Assembly (NCBI GenBank): GCA_000711775.1
Contig: ARYC01019328.1
Coordinates: forward strand, 1-64,000
Reading direction: 5' to 3'
DNA from: Oxytricha trifallax
Taxonomy: Eukaryota; Ciliophora; Spirotrichea; Sporadotrichida; Oxytrichidae
Length of the DNA: 64,000 nucleotides
In this document: positions 46,246 through 58,359 of the stretch, piece by piece
Numbering within the stretch: the stretch's first letter is position 1
Layout: each line of letters begins with the position of its first letter
The notes under the pieces: generated by a model
What the model saw: the letters and a program-made list of their open reading frames with translations, nothing else
The model's database searches: none
Told to the model about the DNA's origin: nothing
Program-made: the position numbers and the translations under genes

Positions 46246-49200
46246 CAATAATCATCTTCATCATCCTTTTAGCTTTCATTTTCATAAGCCTTGTATTTAA
46301 TTAAGATATTGAAATTGGGTGGTATGTCTTAATAACTCATTATTTTAAGTTGTTACATCCCCTTGTTGAAAGGGTCTTCCTCTATAGTAACATATGATGG
46401 CAGCTGTTTTATGAACATTTTAACTTTGCTTTCTTTCATTCCATTCACAACTTTAGGGTCATACACATAGTATTAATTCTCCATTTTAACTTCAAGATAT
46501 CCACAAAACTCCAAATCTACAAAATATCCTGGTAATTTAACAAAAGCTGTTTCTGTGAAAGTTTTCTTTTCATAGGGATATTCGCATTTACTAATCAAGA
46601 AGTAGCCATCGTAGTTCTTGCTTTTGAATAGTTTGTTCTTGTGACTGTCGAAATGCCTCGTTATCAAAATCAAGTTGTCATCTCTTTAATGATGCATTGA
46701 AATGGTATTCTCGTACATGTTACATTTAATAACCCATATATTTATTTTAAAACTAATTTATTTGAATTTCCATGATGTAGTTTTTATCCTAATGTTTACT
46801 GTATAAACTTTAATTAAAATTAATGGAAACAGGAAAAATCTCGAATTATCCTTGTTATTAAAGTTTATTAGAGTCTTTTATGCTTTAACTAATACCTTAA
46901 AATTTGAAGTAAATATAAATCTATAGAATAATTTAATCTAAAGTTAATCATATAACTTCAAGTACCATCCTTATTTTTTGCTTCAAAATATCTTATAATT
47001 TTAAGGAAATAAAAAATATGGAATATAAGCTTAGCCTGTGAATTGAGAACTTAAATCAGATTTAATTGTTAGATAAAAGTAATTTATATTTTGCCTTTTA
47101 AAAGATAAAATTGAAATAAAAGAGTGAAATAAGGCTTATAAAAATAATAACCAATTTCTAAGGAATTTTAGGTTAATGCTGAGATTTCTTTCATAATTTA
47201 AAATAAATTTACAGGCTTATTCTTCATGTATCTTGTTCATTACACTTCGAACGTAAGCCAAACTGTCATTGACAATATCTGGAACTTCATCTTCAATCAC
47301 AATATTGTTTTTAACTTCAATGAAGTTGTTCATATTTCCAAAGCCATTATCTAACATTTACTAAGTAGATTCACAACTCCATTGTTGACCTCCATTAATT
47401 ACATACTTGTACTCATATTTACCTGGAGATAATTCAATGTCTATCGTAAACACTCCATCGATTAATCTATTAATTTATAAAAGAAATGTTATGAAATTTA
47501 CTTTAAAGTAAAACTAGGTTTCCAGTTTGTGGTATTCATAGCTAACTCTACAGTCTATTCTTTTTTACTTTTTTGTTTGTAATAAAAATTAACCACCTAT
47601 TTATAGTCTTGCTTCTATCTCTTTGCTACTTTTGACTTCTTGATTGTCTACACTTCTTGAAGATTGAGTTGATTATTAATAATTGGGAAGGGTCTTTTCT
47701 CTGAGACTACAGATGGTTGTTTGGGTACAAGTATATCAAAACCGAATGTTGAGGCTATGCCATCTCCTGATAGACCATTCTAAATAAAAGTTAAAACCTG
47801 ATTGTAAATTACTATCAAGAGATGTGAAAGCATAACAGAAGGTTGCTTTTAATATCTATCAACATAAGAAGGGTTGTCATGATTACAGTCAAAGATTAGC
47901 GATCTAATGTTTTTAGGGTTGATTTTCAATCTTTCTATATCAGTTGTCTAATTGAAGTATTCACATCCTATGATGTAATTAAAAACCATATTATATAAAT
48001 ACACTATATTTTCTTTTTTGAGATCTCTGAGAAGATGATTGATGCCAAGTTTCTGAACATATTTTATCTCTGACTGCTTAGAATCACAGAATAGTTCTGC
48101 ACACACATAGAGATTAGAATTAGATATTATTATTTCTTTATTATGTATATTCTAGCTTATTTAATCATGTAGTCAGCAACATGCAATGGAGTGTTATGAC
48201 AGTTGTCTAGTCTGACTCCATCAAATATCTCGCACATCGATCTAACATATTAATTAGAAATTAGTGAATTTAATGAATATCCAAATTATTAATAAAATTG
48301 AATAATACTAAGCCATGTAATCCCATAAAAATGGGCACTCTTCCCTGCTTTTGCCATATCTTAGCTTAACTGAGTCACCCCAGCTGATTGCTGCTCTTCT
48401 CAAATGATGCCATCCTTCTTTGCCTCCATACTCCTCCTATATTCAAATATTTACTTAGAAATTAATAATGAATATACTGTATGTAAAATAAGAGAGTAAT
48501 TTTTTTATAAAACTAAATCAATAAATTTAAATATTAATTTATATTAAAGAAAATAAATAAATTAAAATGAGTGACCAAACTACAAGTGTTGAAAACTAAC
48601 AGTAACTTGACTTTAATTACTCTCAAGAACAAGAATAAAAATATTTAGCAGAACTAGAACTTCTTTAATAAAATTTGCTTGATGTTAATCAATTATCACC
48701 ATAATTATCCAATAATAGCTTCATCGAAAAGGAATTGCTTAACAATATTTCAGTTTAACAGAATCAATATGATAGCAACCGCCAAATAGTTGATTGTTAA
48801 GATAACTATGACGATAAATAGGAAGGTTTGGGCAATAATTTTGATGATATTTTATAGAAGATAGAAATGAAAAAGCATTAATTAAGGAGTTAACAGAAAG
48901 ATACTCCTAATGAATTTGACTTTTCAAGTAGCTCATAAAAAATGAACCAAAATAACCATCATGATATAAACTAGTTCTAATTAATATAAGAAAATGGAGG
49001 GTAAAAGTACCAAAATTATGAAATTAATAGCTTGCCAGCTAACAATTAAGGCATTCAAGTTTTTCAATTAGCTTAAGATATTGAAATTAAAATGAATGAA
49101 ATAGACAAGGATCAAAATAATATATCAAATCACAGCGATTATCTAAATCAAGATCTGGATGATGTTTAAGATTTCATTTAAGAATCCCATGATCATTAGG

Positions 49201-51719
49201 ATTAGAATCTATTTTAATGCATTTTATATTGCCCTGTATATACTTAATTATGATTAACAGTCAATAAAAGTGTCTCTCGTAGATTAAAACTATCTGTTTG
49301 ACAACGAATGGCGTGATTTGGTCAATGATGCTAAGCAATAACTTTACGATCCATTCCAAGCTCTTTAGTAATAAATATCACTGTATCAAAGTTCACAAGA
49401 TTAAAAATTATGCAATTAATTTGACATTTAGGAGGAATTAATATTGTGGATAATTAGGCATTAATTTAAAAGCATCTATAAAATTAGAGCATCCAATTTT
49501 AAGCTCATTAACGCTCATAATTAATACACTAGGATGGAGTAGCATAAAAGAATGACAATCGAAAATATTTAAGTAGTAATAATAAGACTATATTTATTGA
49601 TGAGGTATTAAGAATGTATCAACATGATAAGAAAGGCTAAATAAATCAAGGGACTACACTAGCATCAATAATTTTAATATAAATATTTATGAATTATTAC
49701 ATTAATTTAATTAAAACATAATTTGAGTTGGTTATGATTGAGATATTTTGTTTTCTAGGTATTCATAATAAGAAATTCTATCTTTTTTTTTCAGTTTTAA
49801 ACATTTCAAATATTTACTTAAATATGATTTGTAGCTTACAAATGGATTTCAAATATTTTATATATTTATTTTAATATTTTATCATGATTTTGGTTGGGAA
49901 TATAACCAGAGTTTAGTGCTCTTGTTTTCTCATCATTTAGCAAAGTAGAGAAATAAGGTGTAACAAGTGTATTTCTCTCAGTGATTTTAATGTTTCTCAA
50001 CTATATTTTATTGTATCGCACATCTTGCTCTATATTTTTAACAACTTCTTCCATATAGTCTGAAATCTTTGTCTCCCAGTTTGTATTTATAGCTGTTAAA
50101 ATAGATATCAATTCTTCTGTAATTTGTTTCTTTGGCTTTATATTATTTAATCAATTTCTTTTATGATTTTTATAAACGAAACATATGTTTATAAATAATT
50201 TGGCTTTTTAAGGTCTTCATCGATGAGTAAATTAGCTATAAACTCTATGTCAATAGTAACCCCGTATCTACTCTCACCATGTCCACTCATATTTCTAAGG
50301 ACTAAATCTATCTCACTTGTTTTAAAATTCAAGCTTTATCTTATAATTTACCTAATAGCTTAATTATAGGTAGTTTTAGGGTCTATGTTCAAGGGGTCTT
50401 TCATGAATTACTCAAGTTTTTTCACAGTTTCAGCAATGTTTATTTCAAAATACTCGTGTATAAAAAGTTTATCTATGACTTCTTATTTTAGTGCTTTGAG
50501 CAGATTTTACAGGTCTATTTCGTTTTCAATAAATGGTGCTCTTATACATGAAGTAAAATAATTTAATAAGTATTGACTAATTCAGGATAAAAAATATTAA
50601 CTGAACTAATCTTGCAGTTTGCATAATCATGTGAGAACTTTAGTATCGCTGAGTCAAGTTTATGAGCAGCATTTAACCAGGGACAGTTTTACAGATTGTA
50701 GGTGACTTAGGGGTTATCAGCCACCCATTATGAATTTCTAGCAGCATGATTAAGTACCAAATCCATAATAAATATCCATCCCTAATCTTATTTCATCTGT
50801 GCAATTTACTGCTTCAATTGAGTTAGCTACTCATCACTACTTAATTCTTATTTCAAATCTTAAGGGGAAAAATAAATATCATCAAGTCTGTTGTGATCTT
50901 TAATTGAATACAAACTTTGAGAAACACCATACTGTTAAATGGGAGTCAAATGAATTGTATTATAGCCGAGTTATTTTTGAGTGTAAAGGAATCTATCCCA
51001 ATTATCGATTGTGCCTAGTGACCTTGATAATACTGTTTAAACTGACATCTATCTTGTGTTCAGCGTTTTATACTACATTAAAATTTTAAATATGAAAATT
51101 GTCTTACACCTTCATTCATCTAGACTTTGAATATAGGCTCAACTAAGAACTGCTGAGGTTCAGTAAAAAGAGTTGATTCGGTAAGTTCATCGTAATATTC
51201 CACTTAAATGAAGAAACTACCAGTTTGTTGAAAATCTAATCTATACACTAATTTTCCATATGATAGACTACTGTCAGGAAGAATCATCACTGGGTCTATG
51301 TAGTCGCTTTAACTTTAATTTATAAAATGATATTAAATGTATTTATTATTCTTAAATTCTTTTAAATATGAACTATTATCAGATCTTAATGATACTTGAT
51401 CTGATTAAGTATGACTCTGTTCCAATATGTTCTATATAATTAAGTATTTTATGAAAATATCTTTCTTACTGACTTGGGTTTCACATTCTTTAGTTATGCC
51501 TCTTTGTCTTAATTTGCAATACAGCTAGTATAAAACTTGCACTCATTCGCTAGTGGAGAGCTATTCTTAATCATTATTAAGAGCTATGTCCCTTGATCAA
51601 TGTAAAATATCTAAGCAATAATATTACTGTTAATTTCTTACTTTTTCTGGATTGGTAGTGTTGAACTAACCATCATCATTTAAAGTTACTTTAACTGTGG
51701 TTCTGATATTACTTTCCAT
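46246..51719 (-). CDS. AGL: Glycogen debranching enzyme, N-terminal (glucanotransferase) half with a glycogen-binding CBM48 domain
   Basis: Minus strand ATG at 51719 ([20 protein letters not shown]) to TGA 46246-46248 (KDDEDDY). Eukaryotic AGL blocks in order: [80 protein letters not shown], then [40 protein letters not shown] (nucleophile Asp), LYVCAELFC (acid/base Glu), [17 protein letters not shown] (third Asp) and [20 protein letters not shown]. An AMPK/CBM48-type glycogen-binding domain follows ([38 protein letters not shown]), then [16 protein letters not shown] and [17 protein letters not shown], matching the AGL linker, and a stop. The C-terminal amylo-1,6-glucosidase domain is absent. 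Several IESs and introns interrupt it; one large IES contains another gene. Confidence 0.85.
46720..47208. other. IES in AGL, 489 bp, pointer TTACA
   Basis: TTACA at 46720-46724 and 47209-47213. On the minus strand it joins MNKIHEEQAC to [12 protein letters not shown] in the same codon phase, matching the spacing of the AGL linker region. The 5-bp pointer is short, so the exact border is tentative. Confidence 0.55.
48442..49804. other. Large IES in AGL (1363 bp) containing another gene, repeat TTCAAATATTTACTTA
   Basis: A 16-bp perfect direct repeat lies at 48442-48457 and 49805-49820, on the two sides of a break in the AGL reading ([11 protein letters not shown] upstream, [15 protein letters not shown] downstream). 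In AGL these two protein blocks should be close together. The repeat appears to sit in an AGL intron (GTAAGC near 49834 on the minus strand, ATATAG at about 48436). The DNA between carries a separate gene on the plus strand. Confidence 0.65.
48567..49690 (+). CDS. Gln/Asn/Asp-rich protein nested inside the AGL IES
   Basis: ATG at 48567 ([20 protein letters not shown]) opens a frame of more than 200 codons in ciliate code ([60 protein letters not shown]). After an insert near 49210-49260 it continues [20 protein letters not shown] and [20 protein letters not shown]. After a frame change it reads [20 protein letters not shown] and [20 protein letters not shown] (near 49640). About 360 residues. 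The C-terminal part looks globular, but no family was recognised. Coding density and composition match the neighbouring genes. Confidence 0.65.
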
Positions 51720-51864
51720 TATTAGTTTTAATTAGATTTTAATAATTTTTAAATTGATAAGTTGATCATATATTTCTAAGAAATTCAACTAATTTAATAC
51801 TTAAACTTTGAATTTTATTTATAATTAATTAATTTATCAACAGAAGATAACTAATTGATCAGAA

Positions 51865-53389
51865 ATGGAGGCATCAAAAGCTAAGCAAAAGAAATCAGGT
51901 GGAGCTGCCAGAAAGAGTCAAAGTAATGCATAGAAAAACTCAATAACTAATTACTTTGGAAAAGCTGCCTCAAAAGGAACTGATTTAGGATTACCAATGG
52001 TATAAGATAGTAAAATGCATTTAAAAAATGAAGATAATCAAAACTAAAATATTTTAAAAATAGGTTTTCATTTGAATAATGATTAAAGTAAACAAATTAG
52101 GAATTATAATTAGTTATTTTTCAATATTGTCATTTAATAATTAATAGGTTTCAAATGTCCAGAGATAATCATAATAAAGTGTTAAGACACGATCTTAGAA
52201 GTAAGATGAAGATGAGGAAATGAAAATGGAGGGAGTTGAACCAATAGATCAAAGTCAATATTCACAGAGTATAAATGAAGAGGTTAATTTTGGAGAGTTA
52301 TTGAAAATCAATATATAATTCATTGATTAATGATCATATTAATTATTAATGTGTATTATTGAAAGAAATGGGCTATCAGTTTACAGGATAGGATCAAGAA
52401 CTTAGACAACTAAAAACCAATGATAGGTTTGAATTCATTTATTAATAAAAAACATATAAAAATGTCAAATTTTGCATAAATTGCTTTTATAATTCTCAAA
52501 CTAAGATGAATATGATTACCTTTGCCAATTGATCATAGGCTATATTCAACAGCAGATGATTCAAAAATATGGAATGGTTGAAGTCATGATTCCAGAAGAT
52601 GAAGCAGGCCCAAAGTGCAATATTTTTGTCAGCCAGAATTACTTCGATGATTCAGTCAATAAATGTTTCGTCATTATTTAAGGAACTGGAGAAGTTAGAG
52701 CTGGGTAAGTTAAATAAAAAAAATTATTTGTCCTAATTAAATGCTTTTTCTTTAGAATGTGGAGCAGAAGAGTTTGCATTAATGATAACTTGAATCTTGG
52801 AAGTATGCTTCCATAAATTGAGTGGGCTTTATCCCAGGGATTCAAAGTTATTGTTTTCAATCCAAATATGCGTAAAGATCCTAGATTTGGACAGAACATT
52901 AAGAATTGTCAAAGTCTTAAATAATATTATTTTAATTACTGTCAAACTATGAGTTCTCATTGCCTATATGTGTGGGAAAAATACGTTTCACCTTTGAAAT
53001 GCAAACACTTAGCAGTTCTTGCTCATTCTGCTGGTGGTAGATGCGTAGCAGACCTCTACTTTAAATTTAGTAAGTTTTCACCTTAATACTAATTGATTCA
53101 TATTATAGAAAAAGATTTTCTAGGAAAAGTAAAAGCTCTTGTCTTCACAGATTCCTTCTATCACGGTATGCTGCAAGATATGAGACTACTTGAATAAAAA
53201 TGGGCTTAAAGTGTTGGCATTCACTATAAGAAGTTCTTCAAAAATAGAAAACCCTTAGGCGAAATATTTCAAAAATAAAATGGTATCATATTTGAGGTAT
53301 CAGCAGGTACTGATTAGCATGAATTGACTACTGGATATTCACATGAAAAAATTATTGAATTTATAGAAAATAAGTTTGCAAAATTATGA
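51865..53389 (+). CDS. ARB2/FAM172-family protein (alpha/beta-hydrolase-like fold)
   Basis: ATG at 51865 (MEASKAKQKKSGGAARKSQS) to TGA 53387-53389. The N-terminal 100 or so residues are basic and Gln/Ser-rich. The ARB2 region follows: LKEMGYQFTGQDQELRQLKT, EYDYLCQLIIGYIQQQMIQK, NIFVSQNYFDDSVNKCFVII, QGTGEVRAGMWSRRVCINDN, SQGFKVIVFNPNMRKDPRFG, HCLYVWEKYVSPLKCKHLAV and LAHSAGGRCVADLYF (a nucleophile-elbow-like HSxGG), then FLGKVKALVFTDSFYHGMLQ. Fission yeast Arb2 acts in a histone-linked Argonaute complex and FAM172A is a nuclear cofactor; the role here is inferred. Two introns were placed (52705-52755, 53070-53108). An IES or intron also lies near 52300-52360. The start is divergent from AGL, 145 bp away. 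Confidence 0.82.
52705..52755 (+). other. Intron, 51 nt, in the ARB2-family gene
   Basis: GTAAGT at 52705 and TTTAG ending at 52755. Splicing gives GEVRAGMWSRR, the conserved ARB2 block. Confidence 0.75.
53070..53108 (+). other. Intron, 39 nt, in the ARB2-family gene
   Basis: GTAAGT at 53070 and TATAG ending at 53108. Splicing joins ADLYFKF to KKDFLGKVKALVF. Confidence 0.7.
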
Positions 53390-53485
53390 AGTGATTAATT
53401 TTAATTTCTTGATTTTCATCATATTAATTTGTTATTTTTGTTATTAAAAATGATTTGAATGAGATAATATACTGTAATTATAAAA

Positions 53486-55548
53486 TCAATGTGAATTACT
53501 ATTATCTTTTCCCTTACTTTAAAATGATGCAGAAGTTTCTTGATTGATCTACACCCCAGTAATGCCATTTTTGAAGCTTTAAGTCCCATTACTCTAATTT
53601 TAATAAGGTTATTTAATGCCCTATAGCTCATCATGAAGATCTCTATTAAGAAGTAAATTCTGATTCTTTTAAGATATTCTTTAAAAAGTACCTTTTCCTC
53701 CAATTAATTTATTCCTTTTAAAAGTCTAGGAAACTTGAGCATAGATTTAATTTGGGTTCTCTGAATTATTATTATGCGTAGGAATTAACTTTTGAGATTG
53801 AAGTCTGATATTTTGATAGGCTCTTCGTCCACCCATGTCCATATAACTTACAATAATATATTAATTTATATTTAAACTCGATGATGTGTTCATGGTAGCT
53901 ACTTTGCTCTCTATTAGAGAGGCAGATTAAATAAAATTATTTTGAATTTAAAAAGTATTTACAATTAAAAGATTCTCTGAGCCTCAAGATTTTATTCTTA
54001 ATTTATGAATTTAATTTATCAAGTATGCTGAGTGATTCATCGCTTGCATCATTGACTTATTATTAGTGCTTTCTTTAATCCATTATGTCTTTAAATCTTT
54101 ACAGATAATTTTTGCCATTCTACCTTGGACTATCCATGGTGCTGTTTAAGTTGTAATTAAAATATTCATATTAATTCAACATTAATAAAATGTAACACAT
54201 TAATAAGTGCAATGATTATTTATGAATGACTTTCAATAATACTTCTAGATTAACTAACATTCAAGTTTCTTGTAACATTTGGCTGAAGTCTCTGTTTTTG
54301 AATGAAATCAAAGCTTTAATTCAGATTTGACTAACTGCTTATAAGTGCAAAATATCTATTAAAATTCTTTATTTTATGAATATTAATAATTTAAAATGCA
54401 GTGAGTTTCTTCTAAGAGTGCTTTCTTTGCATCGACTAAATTTATTCTGCAAGTGCTTAATGCCTGCCGTCATGCTTGTTTAACAGTAATGTTAGTGTAT
54501 CTTTAGATAAATTTCTTTGTAAAATACTATCATTTTTGCCGCCTGTATCTATGCCTTTTATCTTTAATATTACATTTTCCTGAGATCTATTCATGTAGTG
54601 ATTGTTGCTGTCATCAATGGAATATCTACTATTTTACTCATATTATTATTATTTGGTTGATTATAGTAAATTCTAATTTAATTACAAGTATGCTCTACTC
54701 TTTTAATTAACAATACTGATATCCCCGAAGTTGCTCAATCCCACACTGTTTCCCTAGAAGTTTCCACTCATTTTGTTATTTTAGGGAAGTATGTTGACTT
54801 TAATGAAGGGAGGCTGTGGATTATTTTACCTTAAATATGAGTAGTAGGGGCTTTTCTCTATAAAGTTAATAGTTTTGGGGTCCATGAATTCTTTATGAGA
54901 TTTTATTAAGTTTTTGTTCAGTTGTTGGTGATGTTCAATATTTTCTAAGGATTTTTTTCTAAGTTTTTTTAATTTTTTAATTTTCTGGGGTTTTACATAA
55001 TGAGAATCGTAAACGTTGTCTTCAATAAGAGGAAGAGAGATATTTGCTTGCTTTAGGGTTTGTTTTACAGGAGAAGATACTAATTTGATGTGCTTGAAGT
55101 TGCCTTTAGGAATATTAGTCCGAGAATCTTGGCGATTTAAGATACTGCTCTTTGAATCGTTTTTGCTTAGATGATTACTTTATAAATTAATTTACTAATT
55201 TATACTTTTATTTATCAATCCAGCTAAAAGACAGTATTGATAATTTTTTGCTTAAACTTTTATAAATTAATTTAATTTAATAATTCTTTGAAAATTACTT
55301 TCAGATATATCTCTAATTTTACCTTTATCAATTTCAATAGTCATTTTAAATGAACTTTAATGAGTAAATTCTCTCTCGTAATCCTGCATCTAATCAGATT
55401 GAAGAGTAATTAGTGATTCCTCATAGTTATAGTTTGTTTCATTGGGCATGATATTTGGGAACATATTTTTTGACTAGAAAATATTCACAGAAGCGAATTA
55501 GTCTTTGTGTACGAGTTCGTTATCTGCTTTTATTTAAACCTAATACAT
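53486..55548 (-). CDS. Lys/Asn/Ser-rich protein of unknown function
   Basis: Minus strand ATG at 55548 (MYQVQIKADNELVHKDQFAS) to TGA 53486-53488 (SKGKDNSNSH). One frame runs from the start to about 54190 with no TGA: SLITLQSDQMQDYEREFTHQ, SSILNRQDSRTNIPKGNFKH, KIKKLKKLRKKSLENIEHHQ, KSPYYSYLRQNNPQPPFIKV and NKHDGRHQALAEQIQSMQRK. Frame changes near 54150-54180 and 53830-53930 mark IESs. Further coding stretches are NSTMDSPRQNGKNYLQRFKD (about 54140) and RRAYQNIRLQSQKLIPTHNN (about 53825). Roughly 630 residues, hydrophilic, no recognised domain. Confidence 0.65.
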
Positions 55549-55647
55549 TTTAAAATAATTACAAAATTACAATAATTAATGGGAATTAAGTCTAAGTATC
55601 CAACTTATTTCTCTATATCTAGATAGGAATTTTAAAAGTATAGTAAA

Positions 55648-55659
55648 CCCCAAAACCCC
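55648..55659. other. Internal telomere-like tract CCCCAAAACCCC
   Basis: A 12-bp C4A4C4 tract within AAACCCCAAAACCCCA in otherwise AT-rich DNA, between two minus-strand genes. It has the orientation a left chromosome end would have for the gene at 55745-57110. No second inverted copy was found nearby, so it is not an obvious TBE end. Confidence 0.6.
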
Positions 55660-55744
55660 ATGAGAAAATTATAGAATAGCTTTTGAGGACTAAAAAAGTA
55701 AGTAAATTAAAGTAAGTATGCAAGTTATATAATATATGAATAAG

Positions 55745-57110
55745 TCAGAACTATTTTAGGTCCTAAATTTCAAATATTTTTTAGGAATTTTTATCAAATA
55801 TATGAGGTTTGTTCTCTAACAAGATGAATCTCACAGAATCGTCACCTTTGTTGAGTCTGGCTATAGTTTATGCTAATTATTGTGGTGAACTCAGAAAGTG
55901 CTTTACTTGCAATATGCTGACATCTTTTGCAAAAGCTTAATTTTACTCTATTTATTGTTGCTAATTGTGGGAGTCTGATCCTGTTTTATTTTTTTATTCT
56001 TCTTTTTCAATTCTTTAATTTTTTTGATCTAGTTGTTTAATATTCATACTTAATCCTTATAAGTTTTCATTTGTTAATTTTTTCAATTCTGTAATAGTTT
56101 TGTTGACTTAATCAATTAAAATTTTTGGATTTTTTTGAATTTCATTAATCTTCGCATCTTTAGATTAGAGTTGCTATGTTATTACAAGAACAAATTCTTA
56201 ATATCTTTCTTATAATAAAGCCAAGTTATTTGAAACCTTTTCAATTTATTCTTTTAATTTTTGAATTTATTATTAGAAAATTTTTACATGATTAGCAAGA
56301 GCTTATTTCGATGCGACGCCTAATGTCGGGGACTGCTTTTCTATATCATCAGCAAAGCTTTTAAATTCTATTTAGATTTATACCCTCTTCTGTAGTTTTT
56401 TATATCTCAGAAAGGTTTAAGGTTTTGTACTATTACTAGAGAAAATCTACAATATCAATAACCTAATAAATTTGAGATTTTAGAATATTTTGCTCTCAAG
56501 TAATTCTTTTTTTTTATTAAAAGCTCATCATACATATTCTTCATTTAGTTATTAGCAAATTATTTAAAGTTGCCAGATATAATTTATTCAACTTTCTCTT
56601 CATTTAGATATGAAGGGTCTGAGTATTTCTCGCTATCTTCAGTTTCTCTCTTATTAAGCGATGAATTTAGTGATTCAAGCTCAAATTAGACTGTATTTGG
56701 GCTTTTAATTTTGCTGATTAGAGATTCCTCATTGCTATTTTCCACACTCTATTAAGAATTTTAATCTTCACTCATTTTTATTTCCTTTATTTAGTTAGAT
56801 TTTTGCTTGATTTAAGAGTTTATTTTGGCTAGACCACTAGATTTAGCCTCACTCTTTCTAGCATTTAATTTCTAGACAAGCCAGACCTTGTGCTGGTCTA
56901 CCATTTCATCTCCGAATTTTTTCAATAATTCAATTCTCACATCTTTGTAAGACTTGTTGCCCAAAATGCCTTGTTTTTTTATATACTCAATATTTTAGCT
57001 TTGTTTCTTCTTGTTCAATATATCAATTCTATCGAGCTTTTTGGGACTCTTTGGTTTACTTAGTAGATTAGTAACTCATATCAGAAGATTTACTGACTTA
57101 ATCTTACTTC
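55745..57110 (-). CDS. Coiled-coil protein of unknown function
   Basis: Minus strand, ending at TGA 55745-55747 (FEIQDLKQF). First coding stretch: LLSKPKSPKKLDRIDILNKK, KQGILGNKSYKDVRIELLKK, FGDEMVDQHKVWLVQKLNAR, SEDQNSQQSVENSNEESLIS. After an insert near 56360-56460 it continues DDIEKQSPTLGVASKQALAN, then a clear coiled coil (VKIFQQQIQKLKEQIEKVSN, LLQERYQEFVLVITQQLQSK) and the end LNKGDDSVRFILLENKPHIF. About 430 residues. The start is uncertain: the first coding frame opens just after 57090 and an ATG at 57137 would need a small intron or IES. No known family recognised. Confidence 0.65.
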
Positions 57111-57674
57111 AGCTTTTATGAACTTAATATTTATTCATTTTAATTCTTAATTTAGCTTATTATCTACAAGCTTTTATACTCAACTAGTATACTAAAATAG
57201 TAAGCTTTATAAATAGTCACTGTTTATTGTAATGAAGCCAATTGAGCTTTAGAAAAAAATTCTATATTTATAAATAGCATCAATTTTATTAATTATTTTT
57301 TTATCATGATTGTTTCAAATTAAAACTTAAATTACTAAATTTGTATCAATTGTTATAAAATCTTACAAACTATAATTAAGTCTTATATTTATTTTTAAAT
57401 ATCATACAAATTCAAATATAGTATCACAAAAAAATTAAATATTAACAAAATCTCATTTAGTAATAAATATTTATAAACTTATACTCAAACTTGAGTATTT
57501 TAACCCTGTAAATTGAGAAACTCTAATAAACTAAGATTGAAGTTTAATTGCCTTATTTTTCAGAGATAGTAAAAAAGTTTTTTGTAAAAATTGTTACAAA
57601 CTCTTTCAAAGTCTTATCAAGTCAATCTTTTATCAAGAGCGTAATTTTATCTATAAATTTTCCTCCCATCATAT
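57111..57674. other. AT-rich intergenic stretch
   Basis: No coding frame recognised; AT-rich with short direct repeats of ACAAATTCA-like words. Borders the first G8-tipped element. Confidence 0.4.
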
Positions 57675-57682
57675 AAACTTTA

Positions 57683-58142
57683 GGGGGGGGAAGTTTCCTG
57701 CCCCCAGACATTTTCCTGCCCCAAAAGGTAGTTTCCTGCCCCCAACATTAAATTTTATGTTTTTTGCAATAAATTTAATAGAAACAAATAAATTTCAATT
57801 TCAATAACCATAACCATGTACTATACAACATTTATTATTATATAATTTTCAAGGTACATAATTATTCTTTATCAAATTATATATTACTGACAAGGCTAAA
57901 ATAAGTGTTTTTTTTAAATTAATTAATGTAATTTTCATTAAATTTTAAATTGATTATCAAGGTAGAAATGAAATTTGAAGCTAAATTTAAAAAAAACTAC
58001 ATCATAATTGATGATAAAGATTTTTTGAAAATTATAAAAATTACATATTTTTATGTATGGGGCAGGAAACTACCTTTTTGGGGGCAGGAAACTTCCCCCC
58101 TTGGGTGCATATAAAATTCTGGGGCAGGAAACTTCCCCCCCC
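57683..58142. mobile_element. 460-bp inverted-repeat element (G8-tipped), 8-bp target duplication AAACTTTA
   Basis: Tips are GGGGGGGGAAGTTTCCTGCC at the left and the inverted copy at the right. Each end holds about three copies of a GGCAGGAAACT-type motif (left: 57691, 57711 and 57731 regions; right: 58062, 58083 and 58121 regions). AAACTTTA flanks it at 57675-57682 and 58143-58150. The middle is AT-rich and non-coding. An 8-bp duplication is typical of hAT or Merlin families; without a transposase the family cannot be fixed. Confidence 0.8.
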
Positions 58143-58359
58143 AAACTTTATTATGTTGACAAAACTTATACAAATATACCATCAAACTTAACTTTCCTTA
58201 AATATTTCAAAAACATCATTGTTTGAGACAGGCACATTCAAATAAATATTTTTTAATAATGACTTTAATCTTTAAAGGGAAAACTTATTATATTCCAAGT
58301 TTATAATTATTAATGGTTTTATTAAGCATTATTATTGAAATTAAAAGGAATTAAAACTT

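Noticed and set aside
53419..53703. 94-codon minus-strand ORF MEEKVLFKEYLKRIR
   Set aside because: A shifted frame of the Asn/Gln-rich gene 53486-55548, which is open through the same bases once TAA/TAG are read as Gln.
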